Shown: positions 52,964 to 62,096, counted from the first letter of the stretch. The stretch is DNA of 64,000 nucleotides from JADGHE01 sp035716025 (GCA_035716025.1 DASTKH010000043.1:19998-83997), one strand, 5' to 3'. Notes: a model not told the origin generated them from the sequence alone. A program made the numbers and translations.

Positions 52964-54772
52964 ATGTCCAAGCTGCACAATTATGTCCTTGGCCTGAACG
53001 CCTATGACCACGACGTCAGCGCCTGCCTGCTGCGCGACGGGGAAATCGCCTACGCGATCGCCAAGGAGCGCATCACCCGCGAAAAGCACGCGACCGGCTT
53101 CTATCAGGAGGTGATCGATTATTGCCTCGAGGCGGAAGGAATCCGGCTCGACGACGTCGATCTCATCGTCCGCAATTGCTACATCCTGCCGGTCGAGGAC
53201 ATGGAGCGCAGGCTGAGCTTCCAGGACATGCCGGCTTTCCTGCGCGAGCACGAGCGGCCGCAAGCGGCCGCCCACCCCCTCTATCTGTCCCGTTCCCAGA
53301 AGGTGAAGACCGTTTCGCATCACCTCGCGCACGCCTACAGCGCCTTTGCCGCCTGCCCCTTCGAAGAGGGGGTGGTGATGGTGGTCGACGGGGTGGGCAG
53401 CTACTGCACCGACGTGACGGAACCCTATCCGCCGGAAGATGCGGCGCCGCCGCTCGCGCGCGAATCCGAAAGCTATTACCGCTTCCGCGGCTCGACCCTG
53501 GAAACGCTCAAGAAGGTCTGGATGGGCCCGAGCCGCGGGTTCCTGAGCGACGAGTTCTACGGCATGCCGGGGCTCGGCGCGCTCTACAGCCGCGCCTCGA
53601 CCTATGTCTTCGGCGACTGGAACAAGTGCGGTGAACTGATGGGGCTCGCGCCCTACGGCCGCCCCGGCCGTGTGCCGCCTCTCCTCCAACTCCAGGACGG
53701 CCGCTTGCACGTTCCCGAATGGACGGAAGAGTTCAAGCATCCGTTCCTGATCGACGGAGGCGAGGACTGGGAAGAAAGCCCGGCCATGGCGCACTGGGAA
53801 GACCTCGCCTGGCGCGTCCAGGACGACACCGAGAAAGTGCTGCTCGCCCGGGCGCGCTGGCTGCGCGAGACGACCGGCGCCAAGAATCTCTGCCTCGCCG
53901 GCGGCGTTGCGCTCAACTGCGTTGCGAACGGCCGCATCGAGCGGGAGGCCGGATTTGAGAACGTGTGGATCCAGCCGGCCGCAGGCGACGACGGAATCGC
54001 GATCGGCTGCGCGTTCTACGGCCACCTCGCGATCCAGAGAAAGCCGCGCCACTTCGTCATGAAGCACGCCTTTTTCGGCGCGCCGTACAAGGACGAGGCG
54101 GTCAGGGCCGTGACCGAAGAACCCTTGGTGCGGCTGGAAACGAAGACCCGGTTGAGCGACGACATTTGTGCGGACACCGCCAAGGTTCTGGCCGACGAAA
54201 ACGTGGTCGGCTGGTTCCAAGGCCGCTCCGAGTTTGGGCCGCGGGCGCTCGGAAACCGCAGCATCCTGGCCGACCCGCGCAAGCCCGGCATGAAGGACAA
54301 ACTCAACAGGCGCGTGAAATTCCGCCAGGCCTTTCGGCCGTTCGCGCCGATCGTGCTTGCCGAGCGCGCCGGCGAGATTTTCGAGGACGGTCGAGAATCG
54401 CCCTACATGCTGATCGCCAAGCGCGTGCGGCCGGAGTGGCGCGAGCGCATTCCCGCCGTCGTGCATGTCGACGGCACCGCGCGCGTGCAGACCGTAACGG
54501 GCGAGCAGAACGAGCGGCTCTATCGCCTGCTCAAGGAATTCGAAGCGCTTACCGGCGTCCCCGTCCTGTTGAACACGTCGTTCAACATCAAAGGCGAGCC
54601 GATCGTCGAGACGCCGCAGGATGCGATGCGTTGCTTTCTTACGACCGGCATCGACTACCTGGCGATGCACGACAGACTGGTCGGCAAGAACCGCCTCTAC
54701 CGCCTGCTGTCACCCGTGAACCGCATCTATACCGATGTTGTCACCATGGTGAGCAGAGGCCTCAACAGCTGA
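52964..54772 (+). CDS. Carbamoyltransferase (NodU/CmcH/TobZ family)
   Basis: Product of 602 residues. The N-terminal Kae1-like domain (about 5-350) has 'GLNAYDHDVSACLLRDG', the metal-binding histidines in 'VSHHLAHAYSAF', 'VDGVGSY' and 'LCLAGGVALNCVANGRI'. The C-terminal domain (about 385-585) has 'GWFQGRSEFGPRALGNRSIL', 'FRQAFRPFAPIV' and 'LLNTSFNIKGEPIVETP'. The family uses carbamoyl phosphate and ATP to carbamoylate a hydroxyl of a small molecule or glycan. The acceptor is unknown, as no biosynthetic genes stand next to it. The ATG at 52964 begins the family N-terminus. Confidence 0.93.
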   Translation: MSKLHNYVLGLNAYDHDVSACLLRDGEIAYAIAKERITREKHATGFYQEVIDYCLEAEGIRLDDVDLIVRNCYILPVEDMERRLSFQDMPAFLREHERPQAAAHPLYLSRSQKVKTVSHHLAHAYSAFAACPFEEGVVMVVDGVGSYCTDVTEPYPPEDAAPPLARESESYYRFRGSTLETLKKVWMGPSRGFLSDEFYGMPGLGALYSRASTYVFGDWNKCGELMGLAPYGRPGRVPPLLQLQDGRLHVPEWTEEFKHPFLIDGGEDWEESPAMAHWEDLAWRVQDDTEKVLLARARWLRETTGAKNLCLAGGVALNCVANGRIEREAGFENVWIQPAAGDDGIAIGCAFYGHLAIQRKPRHFVMKHAFFGAPYKDEAVRAVTEEPLVRLETKTRLSDDICADTAKVLADENVVGWFQGRSEFGPRALGNRSILADPRKPGMKDKLNRRVKFRQAFRPFAPIVLAERAGEIFEDGRESPYMLIAKRVRPEWRERIPAVVHVDGTARVQTVTGEQNERLYRLLKEFEALTGVPVLLNTSFNIKGEPIVETPQDAMRCFLTTGIDYLAMHDRLVGKNRLYRLLSPVNRIYTDVVTMVSRGLNS

Positions 54773-54778
54773 CCTGCC

Positions 54779-55822
54779 TCACAGCTCGTACATGAATTCC
54801 GTCAGTTCCGCGCTGATGGGCTCCAGCCACGCGGACGGGCCGACATTTGAGAGCATGACGAGGAGCGTATTGCGGCCAAGATCGCGCCGCACATAAGCGG
54901 TGAAGCCTTGCAGCTCGCCCCAGTGCCACACGATGTCGGGCGGGTCTATTTCCCAGCCGAAGCCGTAGCCGTTCTTCTGGCCGTTCGTGAGCACGCCCGA
55001 ACGATAGGCTTCGGCGTAAACGTCGGGCGGCAGCAGCGCGCCTTCGCGCAAGCCTATATCCCAGCGCAGCAGATCCGCTGCGCTCGCATAGATTCCGGCA
55101 TCGCCGAACACGCCGTCGATCGGTGCAAGATCGCACGCGACAAGCCGGTCGAGCGCGCGGCGGGCGCCGAACGTCCGGGCGCGCAAGGGACAGTTCTGCA
55201 ACCCGAACGTCACCACCGCCGTGTCGTTCATGCCGAGCGGACGGAAAACGGCATCCGCCATGAAATCGGGGAACGTCTGTTCCGAGACGCGGGTAACGAT
55301 TTCCGCCAAGAGCACGTAGCCGGTGTTGCCGTATTCGAACCGGCTGCCCGGCGGGAAATAGAGAGACGGGCGATGACGCGCGAGAAGCGCAACGACGTCG
55401 CCCGTGGTGAGGGTTCGATCCGGCGGCCAAAATTTGTCGGCGAGGTCGAGATAATCCGGCGCACCCGATGTGTGGTGAAGTAGGTTCCTGAGGCTGACGC
55501 CGCGATAGGCGGAAAGCTCGGGAAGGTACTTGGTCAGGTCGTCGTCGAGGCCGAGCTTGCCGCCATGGGCGAGCAGCAGAACCGCAAGCGCGGTAAAGGG
55601 CTTGGTGACCGAGGCGAGCGCGAAGGACGACGCCGCGGTGAGCGGCACCGTCCTCGCGGGATCGGCATAGCCAAGATGCCGCTCGAAGCAGACCTCGCCG
55701 CCTTTCGCCATCAGGACGCTACCGTTGAAGCTGCCGCTTTCGTGCAGCCCGGCAAGCCAGCCGGACAATCTCTCGAGCCGCATTTCGAGCGGCATCGCCG
55801 CCGTGACGTTAAGGTTCTGCAT
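54779..55822 (-). CDS. Serine hydrolase of the beta-lactamase (class C/esterase) fold
   Basis: Product of 347 residues. The serine-lysine pair is S71 and K74 in 'ASVTKPF', followed by the Tyr motif in 'EYGNTGYVLLAEI' and a late 'WHWGELQGFTAYV' in place of the KTG strand. Such proteins are esterases, D-amino peptidases or penicillin-binding relatives; the substrate is not predictable. No signal peptide is visible from ATG at 55822, so it may be cytoplasmic. GGAGG 6 bases before this ATG supports the start. It is convergent with the carbamoyltransferase gene, 6 bases apart. Confidence 0.87.
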   Translation of the reverse strand: MQNLNVTAAMPLEMRLERLSGWLAGLHESGSFNGSVLMAKGGEVCFERHLGYADPARTVPLTAASSFALASVTKPFTALAVLLLAHGGKLGLDDDLTKYLPELSAYRGVSLRNLLHHTSGAPDYLDLADKFWPPDRTLTTGDVVALLARHRPSLYFPPGSRFEYGNTGYVLLAEIVTRVSEQTFPDFMADAVFRPLGMNDTAVVTFGLQNCPLRARTFGARRALDRLVACDLAPIDGVFGDAGIYASAADLLRWDIGLREGALLPPDVYAEAYRSGVLTNGQKNGYGFGWEIDPPDIVWHWGELQGFTAYVRRDLGRNTLLVMLSNVGPSAWLEPISAELTEFMYEL

Positions 55823-55918
55823 CAGGGGCCTCCGGGTCCGCGCGTCCAAACGCGCGGGCGCGCCGGGACATTTGCAGATCGGCCTCCTCCGACCAAGGGG
55901 GCCCCTTGCGGCGAAGGC

Positions 55919-56815
55919 TTAACCGCGGTCGGCGCGCAGGGCCCGCAGGATGGGTGCGACCATCCGCGAGGCGATCGGCATCTCTTCGTCGTCGCGGACG
56001 AGCCGGAACCCGAGATTGCTCGGGGGAACCCCGAAAGCACAGCCGCCGCTGCGCGGATCGCGCACGAAATCGCTCATATAGGTGCGGTGCCGGCCCGCCA
56101 CGACGCGGACGCCGCAATTGAAACTTTCCGACGCAACGGACTCGCGGCCCGCCGCATCGAGACGCACGCGGCGGAAGCACGTGTCGGTCCATTCCCAAAC
56201 ATTGCCGGCGATATCGGCAAGTCCGTTCTCGTTGACGCCGAAGGCGCCGACCGGCCGCACCTCCTTGTCGATCTCCTCGCGTGCGGCTTCCGCATCGTAG
56301 CGCGCGAGCCAGCGTCTGGCCGGATCGTTCGTATCGCTCACCGCGACCGCATCGTCCCGCCAACGCGTGCCGGCCGCAAAGGCCCATTCCTCGTCGGTTG
56401 GCAACCGGTAGCGTCGCCCGGTCTTGGCGGAGAGCCAGCGTGCATAGGCAGTGGCATCGCGCCAACTCACCTTGACTGCCGGTCGGGCGGGATCGCTCGC
56501 GATCCCGGTCGCCGGACATGCGCCTTCCGCAACGCAGACGGCATACTCTCCCGCCGTGACCTGCCGCTGCATGACGGCGAGAGAGCCCCGCAGCCGCACC
56601 GTGACCAGCGGTGCATCGACGGGCCGGCCCTCGCGCGTAAACTCGCCTGCGGCACGGTACGGCCTCTCGCCCGGGGCGACGAGGACGAAGCGCGGCTCCA
56701 CGGCACTCTGCGGAGGCGGCGCGGCCAAGCGTGCCTGCCCGAGCGCGATCGGACCGACCGCGACCGCGGCCACGGCGGCTGCGGCGGCCAGTTTGATCTT
56801 GAGCGCGTGGCGCAT
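55919..56815 (-). CDS. nirV: NirV-type SUMF1/FGE-fold protein
   Basis: Product of 298 residues. A signal or anchor segment (about 8-28) is followed by the SUMF1/EgtB/PvdO fold ('VSWRDATAYARWLS', 'YRLPTDEEWAFAAG', 'DIAGNVWEWTDTC', 'GFRLVRD'). The paired catalytic cysteines of formylglycine-generating enzymes are not in place. Genes of this family that follow nirK are called nirV; their role in nitrite reductase maturation is proposed, not proven. It follows nirK by 77 bases on the same strand. GGAGGGG precedes the ATG at 56815. Confidence 0.85.
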   Translation of the reverse strand: MRHALKIKLAAAAAVAAVAVGPIALGQARLAAPPPQSAVEPRFVLVAPGERPYRAAGEFTREGRPVDAPLVTVRLRGSLAVMQRQVTAGEYAVCVAEGACPATGIASDPARPAVKVSWRDATAYARWLSAKTGRRYRLPTDEEWAFAAGTRWRDDAVAVSDTNDPARRWLARYDAEAAREEIDKEVRPVGAFGVNENGLADIAGNVWEWTDTCFRRVRLDAAGRESVASESFNCGVRVVAGRHRTYMSDFVRDPRSGGCAFGVPPSNLGFRLVRDDEEMPIASRMVAPILRALRADRG

Positions 56816-56892
56816 GCGAGCCCCTCCGGGCGAACCGGCCGGCCGGCCGCCCCTGCGGCCGGCCATTTCCGTGGCGCGTTCGCGACGGAACG

Positions 56893-58023
56893 CTAGCCTT
56901 GCAGCCTGCCGGCCGGGATCGGCTGCGGCGGCGCGATCTGCCTCATGAGGTCGTCATCCCACTCGCCTTCGACCTTGAAGTGCGCGGTCGCACCGAGCTC
57001 CACGGCCTCGATGAGGTTATGGTTGACATAGGCGTAAACGCCCGGCTGGCGGAACGTGTAAAGGGCCGCGCCCGCCGAGCCGCCGCGCACGAACCAGGTT
57101 TCGAGATCGACCTGCGGCGGGTTGGAGAATTTGCCCGTCTCCCAGACATAGTCGCCGTGGCCGCCGATCAGGTGCGGGCGCGTGTCGCGGTTCGCCTGCG
57201 AGTGAATGATCAGCACCGTCTCGCCGACCTTGGCGGTCAGCGCGTTCTTGCCCGTCAGCGCGCCGACGCGGCCGTTGAACACGACATGGCTGGGGATGAG
57301 CTTGCGCATGACTTCCAGGGTGTCGGGATAGGACTCGGCGGCCGATTCGTATGTCTTGAACCTGCCGTTCTCGTCGCGCGGCACATAGAGATCGTGCTCG
57401 CCGATGTAGTAGATGCGGTCATAACGCAACGGCCGTCCGGCCGCATCTTTCAATCCGTCTCGCGGTAGCACCATCACGGCTCCGTGCATGCCGGAAACGA
57501 CATGCCACGGGATCATCGATCCTTCCGGCGCGCAGTGATAGACGAACACGCCCGGCCGCGTCGCCTTCCAGCGCAGGACGGCCTGCTCGCCGGGATTGAC
57601 CAGAGTGAGCGCGGCGCCGCCCAGCGCTCCCGTTGCCGAATGGAAATCGATATTGTGCGGCATCATGTTGCTTGGCGGATTGACGAGCGTCAGCTCGACA
57701 TAATCCCCCTCGTGCACGATCATCAGCGGACCGGGCATCGATCCGTTGAACGTCATCGCCTGGAACTTCGTGCCGTCCTCGTCAATGACGACCTGCTTTT
57801 CCTGAATCGTCAGCGTGAACTCGACGATGCGGGGGCCGTATTTCGTTGCCTGCTCGTGCGGATGCGCGAACGGCGGCGCGACAAGTTCGACCTTATGCCT
57901 CGGCAGGTTCCGGAGCGCGCCGGCTTTCGCCACGGGTTCCGCCGCCGCATCGGCGCGGTCGGCGAAGGCCATCGCGGCCGCGGCCGCCGTTGCACCCATG
58001 AGTGCGGATCGTCGAGTCAGCAT
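56893..58023 (-). CDS. nirK: Copper-containing nitrite reductase NirK
   Basis: Product of 376 residues. The N-terminus is a Tat-like signal ('TRRSALMGATAA', cleaved near ADRADA). Two cupredoxin domains follow. Copper ligands are visible: type 1 H123, C164, H174, M179; type 2 H128, H163 and a later His; catalytic D126 in 'HNIDFHSATG' and the His in 'RPHLIGGHGDY'. It reduces nitrite to nitric oxide in the periplasm, the defining step of denitrification. The 'HCAPEGSMIPWHVVSGM' loop fits class I NirK. The ATG at 58023 has AAGGTGA upstream. It is driven from a likely NnrR/FNR-type promoter. Confidence 0.97.
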   Translation of the reverse strand: MLTRRSALMGATAAAAAMAFADRADAAAEPVAKAGALRNLPRHKVELVAPPFAHPHEQATKYGPRIVEFTLTIQEKQVVIDEDGTKFQAMTFNGSMPGPLMIVHEGDYVELTLVNPPSNMMPHNIDFHSATGALGGAALTLVNPGEQAVLRWKATRPGVFVYHCAPEGSMIPWHVVSGMHGAVMVLPRDGLKDAAGRPLRYDRIYYIGEHDLYVPRDENGRFKTYESAAESYPDTLEVMRKLIPSHVVFNGRVGALTGKNALTAKVGETVLIIHSQANRDTRPHLIGGHGDYVWETGKFSNPPQVDLETWFVRGGSAGAALYTFRQPGVYAYVNHNLIEAVELGATAHFKVEGEWDDDLMRQIAPPQPIPAGRLQG

Positions 58024-58055
58024 GGCAGTCACCTTGCGTTTCTTTGCTTAGGCAA

Positions 58056-58104
58056 TGCTGCATCTATAAAGATGTATATGAAATGCTTCTTTGAGCGACA
58101 GCAA
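58056..58104 (-). promoter_or_regulatory. nirK promoter with NnrR/FNR-type dyad
   Basis: TTGAGCGACAGCAA at 58091-58104 has the TTG-N8-CAA dyad. On the minus strand, TATAGA at 58068-58063 is a good -10. It predicts a start near 58056, exactly 41.5 bases from the dyad centre (58097.5), the classic class II activation distance. No -35 is needed in such promoters. The dyad is seen; the identity of the activator (NnrR, FnrN or similar) is inferred. Confidence 0.65.
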
Positions 58105-58167
58105 ATCCCGCGCGCTTTCTCACACCGCGCACCTTTTCGAATGGCGTGCGCAGGAATGCGGAGGACA

Positions 58168-58217
58168 TTTGCGCCGACGCAAAGAGCGCCTTCGCGGGAC
58201 GCCCTACAAACGGCCCA
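58168..58217 (+). promoter_or_regulatory. Pseudoazurin promoter with perfect NnrR/FNR-type dyad
   Basis: TTTGCG-CCGA-CGCAAA at 58168-58183 is a perfect 6-4-6 palindrome close to the NnrR form TTGCG-N4-CGCAA. Its centre (58175.5) is 41.5 bases from a start predicted at 58217 by a -10-like TACAAA at 58205-58210. The gene begins at 58264. The match and geometry are seen; the binding is inferred. Confidence 0.65.
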
Positions 58218-58263
58218 CAGCCTGCTGCATGGAGCGACATGGCTTGAGGAAGAGGAGAGTGGA

Positions 58264-58716
58264 ATGCGCAACACGCTTGTCGCAGCGGCCGCTATGGTCT
58301 TGGCGCTCACCGGAGCCGCCTCGGCCGCTGAAGTCGAAGTCAAGATGCTCAACAAGGGGGCCGATGGCGTGATGGTCTTCGAGCCCTCGCTGGTGAAGAT
58401 CGCGCCGGGCGACACCGTGAAATTCGTCGCCGTCGATAAAGGTCACAATGCCGAAACCATCAAGGGCATGCTCCCGGATGGCGCACAACCGGTTGTCGGC
58501 AAGTTGAGCCAGGACGTGGCGATGACCTTCGATAAGCCCGGAGTCTACGGGATCAAATGCCAGCCGCATTATGGTATGGGCATGGTGGCGATGGTGGTGG
58601 TCGGCACGCCGGCGAACGAAACGGAGGCGAAGGCTGTGACCCACCCCGGCCGTGCCAAGCAGGTCTTTGCCAGCCTGTTCGCGAAGCTTGAAGCGACCCG
58701 CACGGCCGCCAAATAA
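58264..58716 (+). CDS. Pseudoazurin
   Basis: Product of 150 residues: a 21-residue signal peptide (cut at ASA) and a cupredoxin. With that cleavage the copper ligands fall at mature H40, C78, H81 and M86, exactly the canonical pseudoazurin numbering (precursor H61, C99, H102, M107, in 'KGHNAE' and 'CQPHYGMGM'). It carries electrons in the periplasm and is the usual donor to NirK. AGGAAGAGGAGA precedes the ATG at 58264. nirK is divergent across the shared promoter region; nnrS follows by 35 bases, in operon. Confidence 0.95.
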   Translation: MRNTLVAAAAMVLALTGAASAAEVEVKMLNKGADGVMVFEPSLVKIAPGDTVKFVAVDKGHNAETIKGMLPDGAQPVVGKLSQDVAMTFDKPGVYGIKCQPHYGMGMVAMVVVGTPANETEAKAVTHPGRAKQVFASLFAKLEATRTAAK

Positions 58717-58751
58717 GCGGCAAACGCCGCAAAGGAGAAAGAGGGCGGCTC

Positions 58752-59975
58752 ATGCCGATTCCACGTCTGCGAGACTATCGAGGACCGGCCCTCTTCTCCT
58801 ACGGCTTCCGCCCGTTCTTTCTGTTCGGCGCGTTCTTTGCCGGCACGGCCGTTCTGGTGTGGCTGCCGTTTGTCTATGGCGACCTCGTCGTCGAATCCGT
58901 GTTCGCGCCGCGGGATTGGCATGCGCACGAAATGCTGTTCGGCTTCGTGCCGGCGATCGTCACCGGTTTTTTGTTGACCGCCATTCCGAACTGGACCGGC
59001 CGGCTGCCGCTGCAGGGCCTGCCTCTGCTTGCTTTGTTTGCGATTTGGCTCGCCGGGAGGCTCGCCATCGCGTTTTCCATGTCGCTCGGCTGGTTGATCG
59101 CAGCCGCAGTCGACGTCGCCTTTCTCGTGCTCGTTGCCGCGGCGACGGGCCGCGAGATCGTCGCCGGGCGCAATTGGGGCAATCTGAAGGTGGTCGGCGC
59201 GGTGGCGGTTCTGGCGGTCGCGAACGGGCTTTTCCACGCCGAAGCACATTTCCACGGCGCGGCCGATGACGCGATCCGGCTCGGCATCGCTGCGATCCTG
59301 CTGTTGATTTCTGTGATCGGCGGACGGGTCGTTCCGAGCTTCACGCGCAACTGGCTTGCGCGGCAAGCGCCGGGCCGCATGCCCGCGCCGTTCGGCCGGT
59401 TCGACGGTGCGACCCTCGGCGCAAGCGCCTTGGCGCTCACCGCATGGGTGATCCTTCCCTTCGCCGCCGCGACGGGCCTCCTGCTCGCCCTTGCCGGCGT
59501 GATGCAGGCGGCGCGGCTTTGCCGCTGGGCCGGAGAGAGAACCTTTTCCGACCGGCTCGTCCTCATTCTCCATGTCGGTTACGCTTTCGTGCCGCTCGGA
59601 TTCCTGCTCACCGCGGCGGCGGCCCTCGGCCAAATTCCCGCAAGCGCGGGAATTCACGCATGGACGGCCGGAGCCGTCGGCACGATGACGCTCGCGGTCA
59701 TGACGCGCGCGAGTCTCGGTCACACCGGGCGCGCGCTCACCGCCTCCGCCGGCACGCAGGCGATCTATGCGGCGGTCGTGCTCGGCGCGCTCGCGCGCAT
59801 TTGCGCGGGCCTGCATCCCGCTTGGTCCGATCCGCTCCTGGCTTTCGCCGGAACGGTCTGGGCCGGCGCGTTCCTGGGCTTCGTGGTGGTCTATGGCGGA
59901 ATGCTCTGCCGGCCGCGCGCCCACGCGGCGCGCGCCGAGGCCGCCCGCTCAGCCGCCGCAACGCGCGCACTCTAG
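58752..59975 (+). CDS. nnrS: NnrS-family membrane protein
   Basis: Product of 407 residues with about 12 transmembrane helices. NnrS signatures are present: 'FSYGFRPFFLFGAFFAG', 'WHAHEMLFGFVPAIVTGFLLTAIPNWTG' (split over helices 2-3), 'GRVVPSFTRNWL' and 'VMTRASLGHTGR'. NnrS is a haem- and copper-containing membrane protein made during denitrification and thought to protect against nitric oxide stress. AAAGGAGAAAG precedes the ATG at 58752. It is in operon with pseudoazurin. The last 27 bases overlap the convergent mdoH. Confidence 0.93.
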   Translation: MPIPRLRDYRGPALFSYGFRPFFLFGAFFAGTAVLVWLPFVYGDLVVESVFAPRDWHAHEMLFGFVPAIVTGFLLTAIPNWTGRLPLQGLPLLALFAIWLAGRLAIAFSMSLGWLIAAAVDVAFLVLVAAATGREIVAGRNWGNLKVVGAVAVLAVANGLFHAEAHFHGAADDAIRLGIAAILLLISVIGGRVVPSFTRNWLARQAPGRMPAPFGRFDGATLGASALALTAWVILPFAAATGLLLALAGVMQAARLCRWAGERTFSDRLVLILHVGYAFVPLGFLLTAAAALGQIPASAGIHAWTAGAVGTMTLAVMTRASLGHTGRALTASAGTQAIYAAVVLGALARICAGLHPAWSDPLLAFAGTVWAGAFLGFVVVYGGMLCRPRAHAARAEAARSAAATRAL

Positions 59976-62096
59976 GCGAGCAAGAGCCTCTACCGCCTCG
60001 CGGTCGCCCAGGGCGGCGAACAGTTCCGGACGGCTCAGCATTTCCAGCGCCTCCGCCAGGTTGTCCGCTTCCGCGATCTTGGCCCGCGCCACGAGCCGCG
60101 CGGCATCGACCTCGCCTTTGCGGCGCACGGCGGGTCCGGGCAACATGGCGAGATGAGCCGCAACAAAGCCCGGGTCGGTGAGCCACCCTTGCAGGTCTTG
60201 TGCCGGGTTCCGCTTGGCGGAGCGCGCAGACAGTTCGTTCGCGCGCGAAAGCACCTGTGGCACGGCATGCTCTTCCGGCGTCCTCAGCAGGCCAAGGACT
60301 CGCGGAGCCTTCCCCTTCTCCGGATCGGACGTGAGGGCAACGATCGGAATGGCAAAGACGAGGCCGGCGAGCACCGGCGTCATCCAGAGGAACAAGGGGA
60401 CCGAAATCGCGTAGGCGCCGGCGCCGAGCAAGAGGCCGAGCAATGTCGGCCAGGCATAGGCCCTGACCAGTTCTCGGCGCGGCAGGCGGCCGTCGTCGCG
60501 GCGCTGCGCCGCCCAGCCTGAGTCGCGGCCGCACACCACTTCGGCCACGGACCGCGTCTGCAGCAGCATCATGATAGGGGCCATCAGGCCGGAAACGAGG
60601 ACCTCCAGCACGACGCTCGCGAGCGCGCGCAAACCGCCGCCGCAGGCCCGCCGCTCCTGCGGCCGGGCAAGCAGCGCGAAATACCCGAGAAACTTCGGCG
60701 TCAGCAGCACCGCCATCGTGCCGGCGAACACCCAGGCGGCGCGAACCGGGTCCTGTGCCGGCCACTGCGGAAACAAGGAGCGGCCGGAAAAATATTCCGG
60801 GCGCACGAACTGCGCCTGCAGCGAAATGAGCATTCCGACGAGCAGGAAGGCGAGCCACAGCGGCGAGGTGACGTAGGAGCCGATGCCGGTGACGAGGTGC
60901 AGCCGAGACATCCAGTGGAGGCCCCGGGCCGGCAAGACGCCGAGATGCTGCAGATTGCCTTGGCACCAGCGCCGGTCTCTCAGCGCGTAATCCGTGATCG
61001 ACGGCGGGCACTCCTCGTAGCTGCCCGGAACGCTCGGAGCCATGTGCACGCCCCAGCCGGCCCGGCGCATCAGCGCGGCCTCCACGAAGTCATGGCTGAG
61101 AATATGCCCGCCGAACGGCTTGCGCCCGCCGAGCAGCGGCAGGCCCGCCTGATCCGCAAAGGCGCGGACGCGGATGATGGCGTTGTGACCCCAGTAATTG
61201 CTCTCGGAGCCGTGCCACCACGCCAGCCCGCGCGCAATCAACGGGCCATAGATGCGGCCGGCAAACTGCTGGACGCGGGCAAAGAGCGTCGTTCCGTTGA
61301 CCAGGACGGGAAAAGTCTGAATGAGCCCGACGCGTGGGTTTCTTTCCATCGCGGCCGCAAGGCGAACGATCGTGTCGCCGGTCATCAGACTGTCGGCGTC
61401 GAGGACGATCATGTGATCATAGCGGCCGCCGAAACGCTTGATCCATTCCGCGATGTTGCCCGACTTGCGGCCGGTATTGTTCAGGCGGTGGCGATAGTAG
61501 ATGCGATGTGCGCCGAGCTCCTGTCGCAGACGGAGGAAGCACTGCTCCTCGAGGAGCCAGATGTCGGGATCGGTCGTATCACTCAAGATGAAGAAATCGA
61601 AGTGCCCGATGCGTCCTGCTTCCGCCACGGATTCGCAGATCGCCTGCAGGCGGGCCGTCACGCGGTGGGGATCCTCGTTGTAGGTCGGCAGAAGCAGGGC
61701 ATTCGCGCTTGCAAGCGGCGGGAGCGGCGCGGAGACGTCGACCGGCAGCCCGGCCGGACGGCGCGCGAGGTCGAGAAAGAACCCGATGAGCGCGCCGACG
61801 GACGAGAAGGCAATCCAGGCGAACAAGGCGACGAACAGAACGAGGACGATCGATTCGGGGATCGTCAGTCCGGCGATCTTGAGCACCTTGTACATTTCGC
61901 CGGCGGCAACGCCGGTCATGAGCGCGGTCGCACCGATGACGGTCAGGCGCCGGACCGCAATTCCGCGCGGCCCCGTTCCGGGCGCGGAGGCGGCGCGTCG
62001 AGCCTCCCAAAGCCGCTGTTCCGGCATGGCCAGCGGGCATTCCGGAGGCAGGCTGCGTATCGAGGCATCCGGAGCGAGAGAGGTGAGCGCGCTCAT
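59949..62096 (-). CDS. mdoH: Glucans biosynthesis glucosyltransferase MdoH (OpgH)
   Basis: Product of 715 residues: membrane segments near the start (about 50-100), a GT2 glycosyltransferase core ('LLPTYNEDPHRVTARLQ', 'MIVLDADSLMTGD', 'SHDFVEAALMRRAGW', 'RDRRWCQGNLQH') and several membrane helices at the C-terminal side (about 405-590). It polymerises the beta-1,2-glucan backbone of osmoregulated periplasmic glucans from UDP-glucose. The start at 62096 shares ATGA with the mdoG stop, so the two are translationally coupled. A little shorter than E. coli MdoH (847), mainly in the terminal tails. Confidence 0.95.
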   Translation of the reverse strand: MSALTSLAPDASIRSLPPECPLAMPEQRLWEARRAASAPGTGPRGIAVRRLTVIGATALMTGVAAGEMYKVLKIAGLTIPESIVLVLFVALFAWIAFSSVGALIGFFLDLARRPAGLPVDVSAPLPPLASANALLLPTYNEDPHRVTARLQAICESVAEAGRIGHFDFFILSDTTDPDIWLLEEQCFLRLRQELGAHRIYYRHRLNNTGRKSGNIAEWIKRFGGRYDHMIVLDADSLMTGDTIVRLAAAMERNPRVGLIQTFPVLVNGTTLFARVQQFAGRIYGPLIARGLAWWHGSESNYWGHNAIIRVRAFADQAGLPLLGGRKPFGGHILSHDFVEAALMRRAGWGVHMAPSVPGSYEECPPSITDYALRDRRWCQGNLQHLGVLPARGLHWMSRLHLVTGIGSYVTSPLWLAFLLVGMLISLQAQFVRPEYFSGRSLFPQWPAQDPVRAAWVFAGTMAVLLTPKFLGYFALLARPQERRACGGGLRALASVVLEVLVSGLMAPIMMLLQTRSVAEVVCGRDSGWAAQRRDDGRLPRRELVRAYAWPTLLGLLLGAGAYAISVPLFLWMTPVLAGLVFAIPIVALTSDPEKGKAPRVLGLLRTPEEHAVPQVLSRANELSARSAKRNPAQDLQGWLTDPGFVAAHLAMLPGPAVRRKGEVDAARLVARAKIAEADNLAEALEMLSRPELFAALGDREAVEALARLECARCGG

